Shown here: piece by piece, positions 9,341 through 18,116 of the stretch
Layout of the letters: each line of letters begins with the position of its first letter
How positions within the stretch are numbered: the first letter of the stretch is position 1
Assembly: GCA_003149575.1 (NCBI GenBank)
Contig: QCWG01000001.1
Coordinates: forward strand, 1,928,334-1,992,333
Length of the DNA: 64,000 nucleotides
Direction: 5' to 3'
Source: Altererythrobacter sp. XM-24bin4
GTDB taxonomy: Bacteria; Pseudomonadota; Alphaproteobacteria; Sphingomonadales; Sphingomonadaceae
The notes under the pieces: generated by a model
What the model was told of the DNA's origin: nothing
Database searches by the model: none
Seen by the model: the letters and a program-made list of their open reading frames with translations, nothing else
Translations under genes and position numbers: made by a program

Positions 9341-11044
9341 ATGGCGACTTCGCCTAACCCTACGCGCGACGATTTCGAAGCGCTTCTTAACGAACAACTC
9401 GGCGGTGCAGAAGATGATGGCTTTGAAGGCCGCGTCGTAAAAGGCACCGTGACCGCCATCGAAAACGGCATGGCGATGATCGATGTGGGCCTAAAATCAG
9501 AAGGCCGCGTCTCACTCAAAGAATTTTCCCGTGGCGAAGACGATCACGGCTTGACTGTCGGCAGCGAAGTCGAAGTCTTTGTCGACCGTGTCGAGAACGC
9601 AGACGGCGAAGCCATGCTCAGCCGCGACCGCGCGCGCCGCGAAGCTGCCTGGGACAAGCTTGAAAACGAATTTGGCGAAGGCAAGCGCGTAGACGGCCGT
9701 ATCTTTGGCCGCGTCAAGGGCGGCTTCACTGTCGATCTCGACGGTGCCGTAGCCTTCCTGCCCGGTTCACAGGTCGACATCCGCCCGGTTCGCGATGTCA
9801 CTCCGCTGATGGATGTGCCGCAACCGTTCCAGATCCTGAAAATGGATCGTCGCCGTGGCAACATCGTCGTTTCACGTCGTGCGGTTCTCGAAGAAACCCG
9901 TGCGGAACAGCGCAGCGAGCTGATCAATGATCTCGCTGAAGGTCAGGTTATGGACGGCGTGGTCAAGAACATCACCGATTACGGTGCATTCGTTGACCTG
10001 GGTGGCATCGACGGCCTGCTCCACGTCACCGACATGAGCTACAAGCGCGTCAATCACCCGAGCGAGATCATCGAGATCGGCCAGACCGTTACTGTACAGA
10101 TTGTCCGTATCAACGAAGACACGCAGCGCATCAGCCTGGGCATGAAGCAGCTCGAAAGCGATCCATGGGGTGGCGTGGTCGCGAAATATCCGGTTGGCGC
10201 GAAACTGTCTGGCACAGTCACCAACATCACCGAATATGGTGCCTTTGTTGAACTGGAAGCTGGCATCGAAGGCCTGGTCCACGTTTCCGAAATGAGCTGG
10301 ACGAAGAAGAACGTGCACCCTGGCAAGATCGTTTCGACCAGCCAGGAAGTCGAAGTTCTGGTTCTCGAAGTCGATAGCGAGAAGCGCCGCATTTCGCTTG
10401 GCCTCAAGCAAGCTCAGGGTAACCCTTGGGAAGATTTCGCACAGAAGCACCCAGTCGGCACTGAAGTCACCGGCGAAGTCAAAAACGCGACCGAATTCGG
10501 CCTGTTCATCGGCTTGGAAGGCGACGTCGACGGCATGGTCCACATGTCAGACATCGCATGGGGCATCTCGGGCGAAGACGCATTGGCGCTGCACCGCAAG
10601 GGTGAAGAGGTCAAAGCAATCGTTCTCGACGTCGACGTCGAGAAAGAGCGTATCAGCCTCGGCATGAAGCAGCTTGAAAAGGGTGCGCCTTCGGCAGACG
10701 GCGCAGACTCAAGTGCACTGCGCAAAGGCCAGACCGTTACTGTCACTGTCCTCGAAGTTCGCGATGGCGGCCTCGAAGTTCAGATCGGCGACGACGGCGC
10801 AACCGGCTTTATCAAGCGTTCCGATCTTGGTCGTGACCGTGACGAGCAACGCCCGGATCGCTTCCAGGTCGGCTCGAAGGTCGACGCCATGATCACCGGC
10901 TTTGACCGTTCGAAGAAGCCTAACTTCTCCATCAAGGCACGTCAGATCGCTGAAGAGAAGGAAGCAGTGCAGCAGTTCGGATCTTCCGACAGCGGCGCTT
11001 CGCTCGGCGACATCCTTGGCGAAGCCTTGAAGAAGGGCGAATAA
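9341..11044 (+). CDS. rpsA: 30S ribosomal protein S1
   Basis: 567 residues from the ATG at 9341 (MATSPNPTRDDFEALLNEQL), preceded by GAGGAAA at a suitable distance; a GTG 21 bases upstream is the alternative start. Six S1/OB repeats are visible, e.g. GVVKNITDYGAFVDLGGIDG, GTVTNITEYGAFVELEAGIE and GEVKNATEFGLFIGLEGDVD, each followed by RISLGMKQLE or RISLGLKQAQ. S1 unfolds and docks mRNA on the 30S. A 216-base leader separates it from cmk, and a terminator follows. Confidence 0.97.
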   Translation: MATSPNPTRDDFEALLNEQLGGAEDDGFEGRVVKGTVTAIENGMAMIDVGLKSEGRVSLKEFSRGEDDHGLTVGSEVEVFVDRVENADGEAMLSRDRARREAAWDKLENEFGEGKRVDGRIFGRVKGGFTVDLDGAVAFLPGSQVDIRPVRDVTPLMDVPQPFQILKMDRRRGNIVVSRRAVLEETRAEQRSELINDLAEGQVMDGVVKNITDYGAFVDLGGIDGLLHVTDMSYKRVNHPSEIIEIGQTVTVQIVRINEDTQRISLGMKQLESDPWGGVVAKYPVGAKLSGTVTNITEYGAFVELEAGIEGLVHVSEMSWTKKNVHPGKIVSTSQEVEVLVLEVDSEKRRISLGLKQAQGNPWEDFAQKHPVGTEVTGEVKNATEFGLFIGLEGDVDGMVHMSDIAWGISGEDALALHRKGEEVKAIVLDVDVEKERISLGMKQLEKGAPSADGADSSALRKGQTVTVTVLEVRDGGLEVQIGDDGATGFIKRSDLGRDRDEQRPDRFQVGSKVDAMITGFDRSKKPNFSIKARQIAEEKEAVQQFGSSDSGASLGDILGEALKKGE

Positions 11045-11075
11045 GCCACTTCAACGCTTTCAGACGGAAACAGAC

Positions 11076-11112
11076 AAGGCCCGCCTGCTCATTTGAGCAG
11101 GTGGGCCTTTTC
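11076..11112 (+). terminator. Rho-independent terminator of rpsA
   Basis: A nearly perfect 16-base-pair stem (AAGGCCCGCCTGCTCA against TGAGCAGGTGGGCCTT, one G-U pair) is followed by TTTTC, 30 bases after the rpsA stop. Confidence 0.93.
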
Positions 11113-11143
11113 TATTGGCGCTCTGGCCACTAGGTAACAGGGC

Positions 11144-11902
11144 ATGACTATACAAATCCACCAATTCCCGTGCCTGTCCGACAACTACGGATTCCTCATT
11201 CATGATCCGGCAAGCGGTGAAACCGCGGCGATCGATACGCCGGATGCGAAGGAATATTTGAAACAAGCCGAGGCCAAAGGCTGGACCATCACGCATACCT
11301 GGAACACGCATTGGCATCCCGATCATGCAGGCGGTAACAAGGCTATCGTCGAGGCCACCGGCGCAAAGGTGATCGCGCCCAAGGAAGTCGAGAAACTTTC
11401 CGAGATCGATCAGGTCGTGGCCCATGGCGACATCGTTTCGCTGGGCGGCTTCAAGGCCGATGTGATCGATGTTTCGGGCCACACTAACGGCCATATTGCG
11501 TTTCACATCCCCGACGCTGGTGTCGCCTTCGTCGGCGACAGTGTGTTCGCGCTGGGCTGCGGCAGAATGTTCGAAGGCGAGCCCAAGCAATTCTGGGACA
11601 GTCTATCGCGGATCAAGCAATTCCCGCCGGAAACCATGCTGTATTGCGCGCACGAATACACCACTTCCAACGCGAAATTCGCTCTACACGCGGATCCCGA
11701 CAATGCGGCACTGCAAGCCTATTCGGACGAGATCGATGCCAAGCGCGCGAAGGACGAACCGACCGTACCGACACGGCTTGCGCGCGAGCTTGAGACGAAC
11801 CCCTTCCTGCGCGCTGACGATCCGGTACTGATGGCGAAGTGGGGCGGAGATGCTCCGTACGAGACATTTGCGGCGCTGCGGGCCGCGAAAGACAAATTCT
11901 AA
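11144..11902 (+). CDS. gloB: Hydroxyacylglutathione hydrolase (glyoxalase II)
   Basis: 252 residues, usual length. The metallo-beta-lactamase signature THWHPDHAGGN gives the first metal ligands, then VSGHTNGHIAFHIPDAGVAF, VGDSVFALGCGRMFEG and YCAHEYTTSNAKFA supply the rest. The C-terminus (TNPFLRADDP) fits the glutathione-binding HAGH domain. The enzyme hydrolyses S-lactoylglutathione in methylglyoxal detoxification. A quinone oxidoreductase gene follows after 5 bases, perhaps co-transcribed. Confidence 0.93.
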   Translation: MTIQIHQFPCLSDNYGFLIHDPASGETAAIDTPDAKEYLKQAEAKGWTITHTWNTHWHPDHAGGNKAIVEATGAKVIAPKEVEKLSEIDQVVAHGDIVSLGGFKADVIDVSGHTNGHIAFHIPDAGVAFVGDSVFALGCGRMFEGEPKQFWDSLSRIKQFPPETMLYCAHEYTTSNAKFALHADPDNAALQAYSDEIDAKRAKDEPTVPTRLARELETNPFLRADDPVLMAKWGGDAPYETFAALRAAKDKF

Positions 11903-11907
11903 TCCGT

Positions 11908-12888
11908 ATGAAGGCGCTACGCGTCTTGGAGCTTACAGAGGATTTGTCAGGCGTATCCTTGAACGAAGTCGAGCCGCCTGAACGCATACCCGGCGAAGTT
12001 CTGGTTCGCGTTCGCGCCGCTTCGCTCAACTTCCCTGACCTGCTAATGACGCAGGGAAAATACCAGTTCAAACCCCGGCCGCCGTTTACCAGCGGGCTGG
12101 AACTGGCAGGCGAAGTCATTGAAGCAGACACTAATAGCGTCTTCAAACCTGGCGACAAAGTGATTGGCGGCAACAAGACCGGCGCCTTCGCCGAGTTTGC
12201 CTGCGTGCCAGAGCGCGGCCTGAGCCCCCTTCCCGTTGGAATAAGCTTTGCCGAAGGCGCGGCCATGGGCGCGGCTTACTCAACAGCTTACACCGGCTTG
12301 ATCGAACTGTGCGGTCTTAAGGCAGGCCAGTGGGTACTAGTAACGGGGGCGAGCGGCGGCGTGGGACTGGCTGCCGTTAATCTCGCCAAGGCGATGGGCG
12401 CAAAGGTAATCGCAGAGACAGGCGTCGATGCAAAGCGCGCGCAGATCGAGCAGCTCTATGCGCCAGATGCGGTGATCGTTAGCGAAGGCCGCTTCCGCGA
12501 ACAGGTTAGCGAGATTACCGGCGGCAAGCTGTGCGATGTCGTGTTCGACCCGGTGGGCGGCGATGTGTTCGATGAATGCACGCGCTGCGTCAGCTTTGCG
12601 GGCAAGTTGGTGGTGGTTGGATTTACCAGCGGGCGGATCGCTGACATCGCGACCAATATCCCGCTGATAAAGGGCTTTTCTATTGTAGGTCTACGCGCGG
12701 GAGAGTATTCGCGGCGTTTCCCGGAGCGCGGTGCCGCGATCAGTGGCGAAATAGCAAAACTTGCCAGCGAAGATCGCATCAAACCTGCAATCGATCGCAT
12801 GCTGCCACTCTCACAGTGGCGCGAAGGCTTCGAAGCTATGGCCAACCGTGAACTGGTCGGCAAAGTAGTGTTTGAGCTGGGCGAATAG
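11908..12888 (+). CDS. NADPH:quinone oxidoreductase family (zinc-free MDR)
   Basis: 326 residues from the ATG at 11908. The GroES-like N-terminal half (VLVRVRAASLNFPDLLMTQG) and Rossmann half (GQWVLVTGASGGVGLAAVNL) are typical of zinc-independent medium-chain reductases of the quinone oxidoreductase or crotonyl-CoA-reductase-like group. FTSGLELAGEVIEA and VVVGFTSGRIADIATNIPLI fit the same group. The substrate is unknown. It lies 5 bases after gloB, consistent with a reactive-carbonyl defence unit, which is inference. Confidence 0.85.
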   Translation: MKALRVLELTEDLSGVSLNEVEPPERIPGEVLVRVRAASLNFPDLLMTQGKYQFKPRPPFTSGLELAGEVIEADTNSVFKPGDKVIGGNKTGAFAEFACVPERGLSPLPVGISFAEGAAMGAAYSTAYTGLIELCGLKAGQWVLVTGASGGVGLAAVNLAKAMGAKVIAETGVDAKRAQIEQLYAPDAVIVSEGRFREQVSEITGGKLCDVVFDPVGGDVFDECTRCVSFAGKLVVVGFTSGRIADIATNIPLIKGFSIVGLRAGEYSRRFPERGAAISGEIAKLASEDRIKPAIDRMLPLSQWREGFEAMANRELVGKVVFELGE

Positions 12889-12904
12889 AGAATATACGCG
12901 CAGA

Positions 12905-12932
12905 CAAAAAAGGCGACCATCGCTGGCCGCCC
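12905..12932 (-). terminator. Rho-independent terminator of the ATP synthase F0 operon
   Basis: On the minus strand GGCG-CCA pairs with TGG-CGCC (one internal mismatch, TCGC-type loop), followed by TTTTTT. It lies just past the b-subunit stop. Confidence 0.85.
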
Positions 12933-12957
12933 CATTTGCTCTAATGCAAGCCTAAGC

Positions 12958-13482
12958 TCAGATCGAAGAGATCATTTCGTTAGCGAGCTTCTTGTCGGCT
13001 TCAGCATCGTGTCTATCGGCAATCAGAGTGCGCGCTGCCGCAGCTGCGGCATTGACGGCAACCGATTTGACTTCAGCAACAGCCTCACGCTCTGCTGTTG
13101 CAATTTTATCTTCGGCCATGCGCTTGCGGCGCTCGACCATCAGCTTGCCATCAGCTTCGGCTTTCTTGAGGATTGCGTCGGCATCACGCTCTGCATTGGC
13201 AAGCATGTCTTCCGCGTGCTTTTCAGCATCCTTGATCTTGGTAGCATATTCGTCGCGAAGGGCTTCGGCCTCTGCCCGCAGATTCTTCGCTTCGTCCAGC
13301 TGGTCCTTGATCTCCTGAATCTTGGAATCAAGCCCGCCCGTGATCAGGCCAGGGACCTTATTCCAGATGAAGATACCGACCAGAACAAGCATCGCGATCG
13401 ATACCCATTGGTAGGAGTCGAGACCCAGAGCCGCTGGCTCGTTATCGCCCGCAGCGATCAGAATTGTGAGAGCATCAACCAT
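12958..13482 (-). CDS. atpF: ATP synthase F0 subunit b
   Basis: 174 residues. One N-terminal membrane segment (SIAMLVLVGIFIWNKVPGLI, about residues 28-47) is followed by a long charged helix rich in Ala, Glu and Lys that forms the peripheral stalk. It overlaps the preceding b' gene by 8 bases and is the last gene of the F0 operon. Sphingomonad F0 and F1 genes lie in separate operons, which fits the absence of F1 genes here. Confidence 0.93.
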   Translation of the reverse strand: MVDALTILIAAGDNEPAALGLDSYQWVSIAMLVLVGIFIWNKVPGLITGGLDSKIQEIKDQLDEAKNLRAEAEALRDEYATKIKDAEKHAEDMLANAERDADAILKKAEADGKLMVERRKRMAEDKIATAEREAVAEVKSVAVNAAAAAARTLIADRHDAEADKKLANEMISSI

Positions 13483-13969
13483 TGGTCATGGCCTCCTTCA
13501 CCGCGGCCTTTGCAGCTGCACCATCAACCGATGCTCCAGCAATACGCGCCACGATATCCTGCGCTGCCTCAGCAGCCACGTCCTCTACTTCGGCCATTGC
13601 CGCACCGCGCGCTTCACCGATCCGCTGCTCAGCTTCTGCCAGCTTCTTGTCCAGTCGCTTCTGCGCGGCGGCGATCTTCTTTTCATTCTTAGCCGCGGCA
13701 TCCGCCTTGGCTTTGGCGATCACGGCCTGCGCCTTCGCATGGTTCTTATTCTCGCGCTTGCGCCATGCCTCTTCCTGCTCGTCAGCAATGTCACGCGCAG
13801 CTTGAGCGGCAGCCAGATCGTCTGCGATCTGCTTGTCACGCAAAGCCACGGTCTCCATCACCTTCGGCACCATTCCGCGCCCGATGACGAAGAAAGTGAG
13901 ACCGAAGAAGATCAGTGTCCAGAAGACCTGGCTGGACCAGACTTCGGCAAGTTGAGCTATCTGAGGCAT
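13475..13969 (-). CDS. atpF2: ATP synthase F0 subunit b' (second b-type subunit)
   Basis: 164 residues. An N-terminal membrane segment (FWTLIFFGLTFFVIGRGMVP) and a long Ala/Lys/Glu coiled-coil stalk follow the typical b' pattern. Photosynthetic and other alphaproteobacteria carry b and b' as a heterodimer in place of a b homodimer. The gene lies between atpE and atpF, overlapping atpF by 8 bases. Confidence 0.92.
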   Translation of the reverse strand: MPQIAQLAEVWSSQVFWTLIFFGLTFFVIGRGMVPKVMETVALRDKQIADDLAAAQAARDIADEQEEAWRKRENKNHAKAQAVIAKAKADAAAKNEKKIAAAQKRLDKKLAEAEQRIGEARGAAMAEVEDVAAEAAQDIVARIAGASVDGAAAKAAVKEAMTNG

Positions 13970-14046
13970 GCGTAGGGTCCGAAAATCAATTCCATAGAGA
14001 CACTGCCCGGTCGGCTGATGGAGCCGACCGGATAATGCAAATCGTC

Positions 14047-14274
14047 TTAAGCAACGAAGATCAGGATCATCGCAACGACGAAGGCCAGCAGACCGAGAAG
14101 TTCTGCTGCGGCGAAGCCGATGAACAGACGGCCCTGCTGGCTGTCTGCTGCGCCCGGGTTACGCAATGCTGACTCAAGGAAAGAGCCGAAAACGTTGCCC
14201 ACACCGATGGCTGCGGCGCCGCAACCAATCGCTGCGAGACCGGCACCGATAAGCTGTGCTGCTGCTGGTTCCAT
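14047..14274 (-). CDS. atpE: ATP synthase F0 subunit c
   Basis: 75 residues forming two membrane helices. The first has the glycine-rich pattern GAGLAAIGCGAAAIGVGN, the polar loop is RNPGAADSQQG, and the second helix contains Glu58 in GFAAAELLGLLAF, the proton-carrying carboxylate. No sodium-binding motif is seen, so a proton-driven ring is likely. Confidence 0.96.
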   Translation of the reverse strand: MEPAAAQLIGAGLAAIGCGAAAIGVGNVFGSFLESALRNPGAADSQQGRLFIGFAAAELLGLLAFVVAMILIFVA

Positions 14275-14323
14275 TGTGAAAAACTCCTTTAGGTGGAAAC
14301 TTGAAAATTGAGTGAGAAAAAAC

Positions 14324-15115
14324 TCAGTGAAGATTCTCTGCGTCGTTGATGTACAGCGACGTCAGAAGAGCGAAAACATAGGCCTGAATTCCCGCGACCA
14401 GGATTTCCAGCGCGCTGATGGCAACCATCAGGATCAAGCTTGGGATACCGATCAAGCCACCGTAAACCGCGCCCGCATTCACACTGCCAATCACGAAGCT
14501 GGCGAGCACTTTCAACAGTACGTGGCCGGCCATCATGGCAACGAACAGACGCAACGCCAGGCTGAACGGACGAACGAGGAAAGAGATCAACTCGATCACC
14601 GGGATAAGCCAGATCAGCCACAGCGGCGTGCCGTGCGGCACGAACAGGCTGAAAAAGTGCAGGCCGTGCTTCCAGAAACCAACAATCAAAACGATCGCAA
14701 AGCTGAGGATCGCCAGAACGCCGGTTACCGTGAAGTGACTGGTAAAGGTGAAGGCGTGGACACCAGGCACCACACCCACTGGCAAAAGGCCCAACAGGTT
14801 GGCGAATAGGATGAACATGAAAAGGCTGAAGATGTAAGGCACATATTTGCGCCCTTCCTTGCCCACATTGGCTTCCAGCATGTCATCAATAAAGCCGGTG
14901 AAGCTTTCGACGGCCATCTGCCAGCGGCCAGGCACGAGCTGACGCTTCATGCCGCCTGCGACGAATACCCAAAGCAGCACAGTGGCAATCAGCATCCACA
15001 GTGCGGAATTGGTAAAAGCGAGATTGTAACCGGCCACCGTGAAATCGCCTGTGCCGAACAACGGCTCAATGGCGAATTGCTTCATTGGGTCTACCTTGCC
15101 TTCTTCGGCTGCCAC
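14324..15115 (-). CDS. atpB: ATP synthase F0 subunit a
   Basis: 263 residues from a GTG start at 15115. Several membrane helices are visible. The essential arginine lies in LVRPFSLALRLFVAMMAGHV, and the last helix in LEILVAGIQAYVFALLTSLY. Subunit a forms the proton half-channels against the c ring. It sits between atpI and atpE as is usual. Confidence 0.96.
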   Translation of the reverse strand: MAAEEGKVDPMKQFAIEPLFGTGDFTVAGYNLAFTNSALWMLIATVLLWVFVAGGMKRQLVPGRWQMAVESFTGFIDDMLEANVGKEGRKYVPYIFSLFMFILFANLLGLLPVGVVPGVHAFTFTSHFTVTGVLAILSFAIVLIVGFWKHGLHFFSLFVPHGTPLWLIWLIPVIELISFLVRPFSLALRLFVAMMAGHVLLKVLASFVIGSVNAGAVYGGLIGIPSLILMVAISALEILVAGIQAYVFALLTSLYINDAENLH

Positions 15116-15154
15116 GATCGTCTGGTCCCTAACGCCTAAAACTCTTGGGCACTG

Positions 15155-15490
15155 TTACTGATCCTTGTCAGGATCGGCAGAGTGCGCGTTTGCTGAACGA
15201 ATAACGTTTCTGAAGGCAACAATGATCCCGAGGAACAGCATCACCAACAGGCCCCAGGGCGATGTTCCAGCGAAGTGATCAATCACCCAGCCGATAACAA
15301 AGCCGCCAAAGATCCCACCAAGCAGATCCGCCAGCACCCGGTTGCCCATGCGATAATTCGCATCAGCACCCTGCACCTTTGGCTGGTTGCGTTCCTCTTC
15401 ACGCTCGCGTGCGGCCTTCAGCCGCGCTTCGAGCGCGTCAATTCGCGCATCCTCAGCGATGGGTTCTCGTGCGGGTTTTTCTTCACTCAT
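15155..15490 (-). CDS. atpI: AtpZ/AtpI family protein
   Basis: 111 residues from the ATG at 15490. A charged N-terminal coil (IDALEARLKAAREREEERNQ) precedes two membrane helices (LLGGIFGGFVIGWVIDHF and WGLLVMLFLGIIVAFRNVIR). AtpI-type proteins assist c-ring assembly or magnesium uptake. It is the first gene of the F0 operon. The region 15491-15668 upstream holds no gene and should contain the operon promoter. Confidence 0.87.
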   Translation of the reverse strand: MSEEKPAREPIAEDARIDALEARLKAAREREEERNQPKVQGADANYRMGNRVLADLLGGIFGGFVIGWVIDHFAGTSPWGLLVMLFLGIIVAFRNVIRSANAHSADPDKDQ

Positions 15491-15668
15491 GCCAGCCTCC
15501 AGATATGGAATGCGCAGCACGCGCAAAAAGGTGCCCGCCGAGGGCGCCTGCCCACTAGGCGAGGCCTATAGGCAAGTCAACCGCAAGCGGGCCGCTTTAC
15601 GCTGAAAGTCAGCGCTATTTTGCAGTGCAGCGAAAAATCAACGTATTTCGCCCGATTTCAGCCAGCAT

Positions 15669-16031
15669 TTAGCCCGGAGGAAAGCGCGAATCGCGCAGCG
15701 GCGAGGCCGATGTGCGCGTTTGCCACGAACCATCAGGTGCCTGATACATCTCCCCCGGCACTGTCTTGAGAATCAGCTGGCAACCAGTCGACAGCGCGTA
15801 TTCCTCAAGCGTTATGCCATTCTCGCGGGCTTGCTGTGCATAGACTGCTCGACGCTTGATATTGATGTCGCTCACCAACCGTTGAAGTTCGGGGGTCGCG
15901 GAACCTACTATTGCTAGATAGCCGTCCATTTTCTCGCCCACTTGGCCGGACGAACGCGCGGCGGCATAGGCCGGGTCTCGCTGCGCCATAGCAGGCACTG
16001 TAAGCACACCCAAAGCGACGGCGGACATCAT
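15669..16031 (-). CDS. YdbL-like (DUF1318) secreted protein; start uncertain
   Basis: About 120 residues. The mature part (AQRDPAYAAARSSGQVGEKM, LVSDINIKRRAVYAQQARE, YQAPDGSWQTRTS) matches the DUF1318/YdbL family seen in sphingomonads, a periplasmic family linked to AsmA-like lipid transport proteins. The N-terminus (MMSAVALGVLTVPAMA) is signal-like but lacks the usual basic residues. Its usual partners (YnbE- and YdbH-like genes) are absent here. The region just upstream in another frame has a very good ribosome binding site, so a frameshift may have separated the true start from this body. Confidence 0.65.
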   Translation of the reverse strand: MMSAVALGVLTVPAMAQRDPAYAAARSSGQVGEKMDGYLAIVGSATPELQRLVSDINIKRRAVYAQQARENGITLEEYALSTGCQLILKTVPGEMYQAPDGSWQTRTSASPLRDSRFPPG

Positions 16032-16200
16032 ACAGGCCCAGCAAAAGCACCGGGTACAGGGTGACACTTGGATGCACACCGCTGATCATGAATGCGGCCA
16101 CGACCGTAGTGCCGACGTATACGCGGGCGAGTTTACGCCAAAGCGTACTTTCCTTGCCCGCTTGCACGCCTGTTTCCGCGGTCTTTGCCTGCCCGGCCAT
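15805..16200 (-). CDS. Open frame with strong RBS overlapping the YdbL-like gene (likely frameshifted 5' part)
   Basis: An ATG at 16200 is preceded by AGGAGGAAACAG, an excellent ribosome binding site. The frame begins MAGQAKTAETGVQAGKE and contains a possible membrane segment (ARVYVGTTVVAAFMISGV), then runs about 75 residues into the YdbL-like gene in another frame, where it has no coding character. The first ~45 codons are probably real and may be the original 5' end of the YdbL-like gene, cut off by a frameshift near 16030-16080. Confidence 0.35.
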   Translation of the reverse strand: MAGQAKTAETGVQAGKESTLWRKLARVYVGTTVVAAFMISGVHPSVTLYPVLLLGLYDVRRRFGCAYSACYGAARPGLCRRAFVRPSGRENGRLSSNSRFRDPRTSTVGERHQYQASSSLCTASPREWHNA

Positions 16201-16368
16201 CTGCTGTTTCCTCCTGCCCCTCTGGTTCGCGCCAGATGCAGGACCGTTACATTGCAGCAGCATGGTAGCAGGGGAAAGCGCAAGTTCCGTACCCCTACCC
16301 CCTTGCCATTCTTGGCTGCACCGCATAGCCGCGCCTCACACGTTTAATACCTCGATCGGAGTTCGAAG

Positions 16369-17682
16369 ATGGTTCCTCGCTATGCCCGCCCTGCCATGAC
16401 GGCGATTTGGGAGCCGGAGAGCAAATATCAAATCTGGTTCCTGATCGAAGCGCATGCGACGCAGAAGCTCGCCGATCTGGGCGTTGTACCGGAAAGCGGG
16501 GCGAAAGCGCTGTGGGACTGGTGGGCAACCGGACCCAAGATCGATGTGGCCGCAATTGATGCCAAGGAAGCCGTTCTCAAGCACGATGTGATCGCGTTCC
16601 TTGACTGGGTGGCAGAACAAGTCGGCCCCGAGGCACGCTTCATGCACCAAGGCATGACCAGCAGCGACGTACTCGACACCACGCTCGCGGTGCAGCTGGT
16701 GCGGGCAACCGACATTCTGCTGGAAGATATGGATGCACTGCTTGCGGCGATCAAACGCCGCGCAGAGGAGCACAAGTTCACTCCAACCATCGGGCGCAGT
16801 CACGGCATCCATGCAGAGCCGGTCACTTTCGGACTGAAGCTCGCGCAAGCCTATGCCGAATTTGATCGATGCAAGACGCGCCTCGTCAATGCACGCGCCG
16901 AAATCGCGACTTGCGCGATCAGCGGAGCGGTAGGCACCTTTGCCAATATAGATCCTTCGGTTGAAGAATATGTCGCCGAGCAGCTGGGCCTGACACCGGA
17001 GCCAGTCTCGACGCAGATAATCCCGCGTGATCGCCATGCGATGTATTTCTCTACACTCGCTGTCATCGCCAGCTCGATCGAGCGCCTTGCGGTCGAAGTG
17101 CGACATCTGCAGCGCACCGAAGTTCTGGAAGCCGAGGAATACTTCGCGCCGGGACAAAAGGGCTCAAGCGCGATGCCGCACAAGCGCAATCCTATCCTTA
17201 CAGAAAACCTGACCGGACAGGCCCGCATGATCCGCGGCTATGCCGTGCCTGCGCTGGAGAATGTCGCGCTTTGGCACGAGCGCGATATCTCGCACAGTTC
17301 GGTTGAGCGCTTTATTGGCCCGGATGCGACGATCACGCTCGATTTTGCTTTGGCTCGCCTGACAGGCGTGGTGGACAAGCTGCTGGTCTATCCGGAACGT
17401 ATGCAGAAGAACCTCGATATGATGGGCGGTCTGGTTCATTCGCAGCGCGTGCTTTTGGCGCTGACGCAAGCGGGGATCACGCGCGACAATGCGTACCGCC
17501 TGGTTCAGCGCAACGCGATGAAGGTGTGGGAATCGGACGGCAAACTGTCGCTGCTCGAGCTTTTGAAAGCCGATGAGGAAGTCACCGCAGCGCTTTCGAC
17601 CGAGGAACTCGAGGAAAAATTCAATCTGGATTACCACTTTAAGCACGTCGACACTGTCTTTGCTCGTGTGTTTGGCTCCTAG
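16369..17682 (+). CDS. purB: Adenylosuccinate lyase
   Basis: 437 residues. The fumarase/lyase signature GSSAMPHKRNPILTEN is present, with MTSSDVLDTTLAVQLVRA, GRSHGIHAEPVTFGLKLAQA and HERDISHSSVERFIGPDA supplying the catalytic histidine and serine segments. PurB acts twice in purine synthesis, on SAICAR and on adenylosuccinate. A GGAG lies about 10 bases before the ATG. It is divergent from the YdbL-like locus. Confidence 0.96.
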   Translation: MVPRYARPAMTAIWEPESKYQIWFLIEAHATQKLADLGVVPESGAKALWDWWATGPKIDVAAIDAKEAVLKHDVIAFLDWVAEQVGPEARFMHQGMTSSDVLDTTLAVQLVRATDILLEDMDALLAAIKRRAEEHKFTPTIGRSHGIHAEPVTFGLKLAQAYAEFDRCKTRLVNARAEIATCAISGAVGTFANIDPSVEEYVAEQLGLTPEPVSTQIIPRDRHAMYFSTLAVIASSIERLAVEVRHLQRTEVLEAEEYFAPGQKGSSAMPHKRNPILTENLTGQARMIRGYAVPALENVALWHERDISHSSVERFIGPDATITLDFALARLTGVVDKLLVYPERMQKNLDMMGGLVHSQRVLLALTQAGITRDNAYRLVQRNAMKVWESDGKLSLLELLKADEEVTAALSTEELEEKFNLDYHFKHVDTVFARVFGS

Positions 17683-17759
17683 GCGCTTGAGACGAGCCGC
17701 CTAGACTCCTTCGCGAAAACGCTTAGGCTTCGGATACAAAGGTTTGAGGGGATACAACA

Positions 17760-18116
17760 ATGCAGATTGTCCGCACGATTCTTTGGGTACTGATCTTTGT
17801 CGGGATCGCACTGTTTTCGGCCATCAACTGGAAGGCTGTTGACGTGAACCTTTGGGGAGACTTCGTGGTCGAAACGAAGGTGCCGGTTCTGGTCATCGTA
17901 TCATTCCTGCTCGGACTTGTACCGATGTGGCTGTACCATCGTGGCGCGAAATGGAGCCTGAACCGCCGGATCGCGAGCCTGGAAAACGCGGTGCGTTCAA
18001 ACGCTCTCAGCAGCCGCCATAGCGCGCCGCCGCCCTCTCCGGCGTCAACTGCGCCTGCGCCGCCAGCCACAGATCCTGCCCCTACTGACGACACACTGAA
18101 ACAAGACAGCAACTAA
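17760..18116 (+). CDS. LapA-like (DUF1049) membrane protein
   Basis: 118 residues with two membrane segments (TILWVLIFVGIALFSAINW and VLVIVSFLLGLVPMWLYH), a short coiled coil and a Pro/Ala/Thr-rich tail. This is the LapA/DUF1049 pattern, linked in E. coli to control of lipopolysaccharide synthesis. Its stop overlaps the pyrF start, so the two are coupled. Confidence 0.82.
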   Translation: MQIVRTILWVLIFVGIALFSAINWKAVDVNLWGDFVVETKVPVLVIVSFLLGLVPMWLYHRGAKWSLNRRIASLENAVRSNALSSRHSAPPPSPASTAPAPPATDPAPTDDTLKQDSN

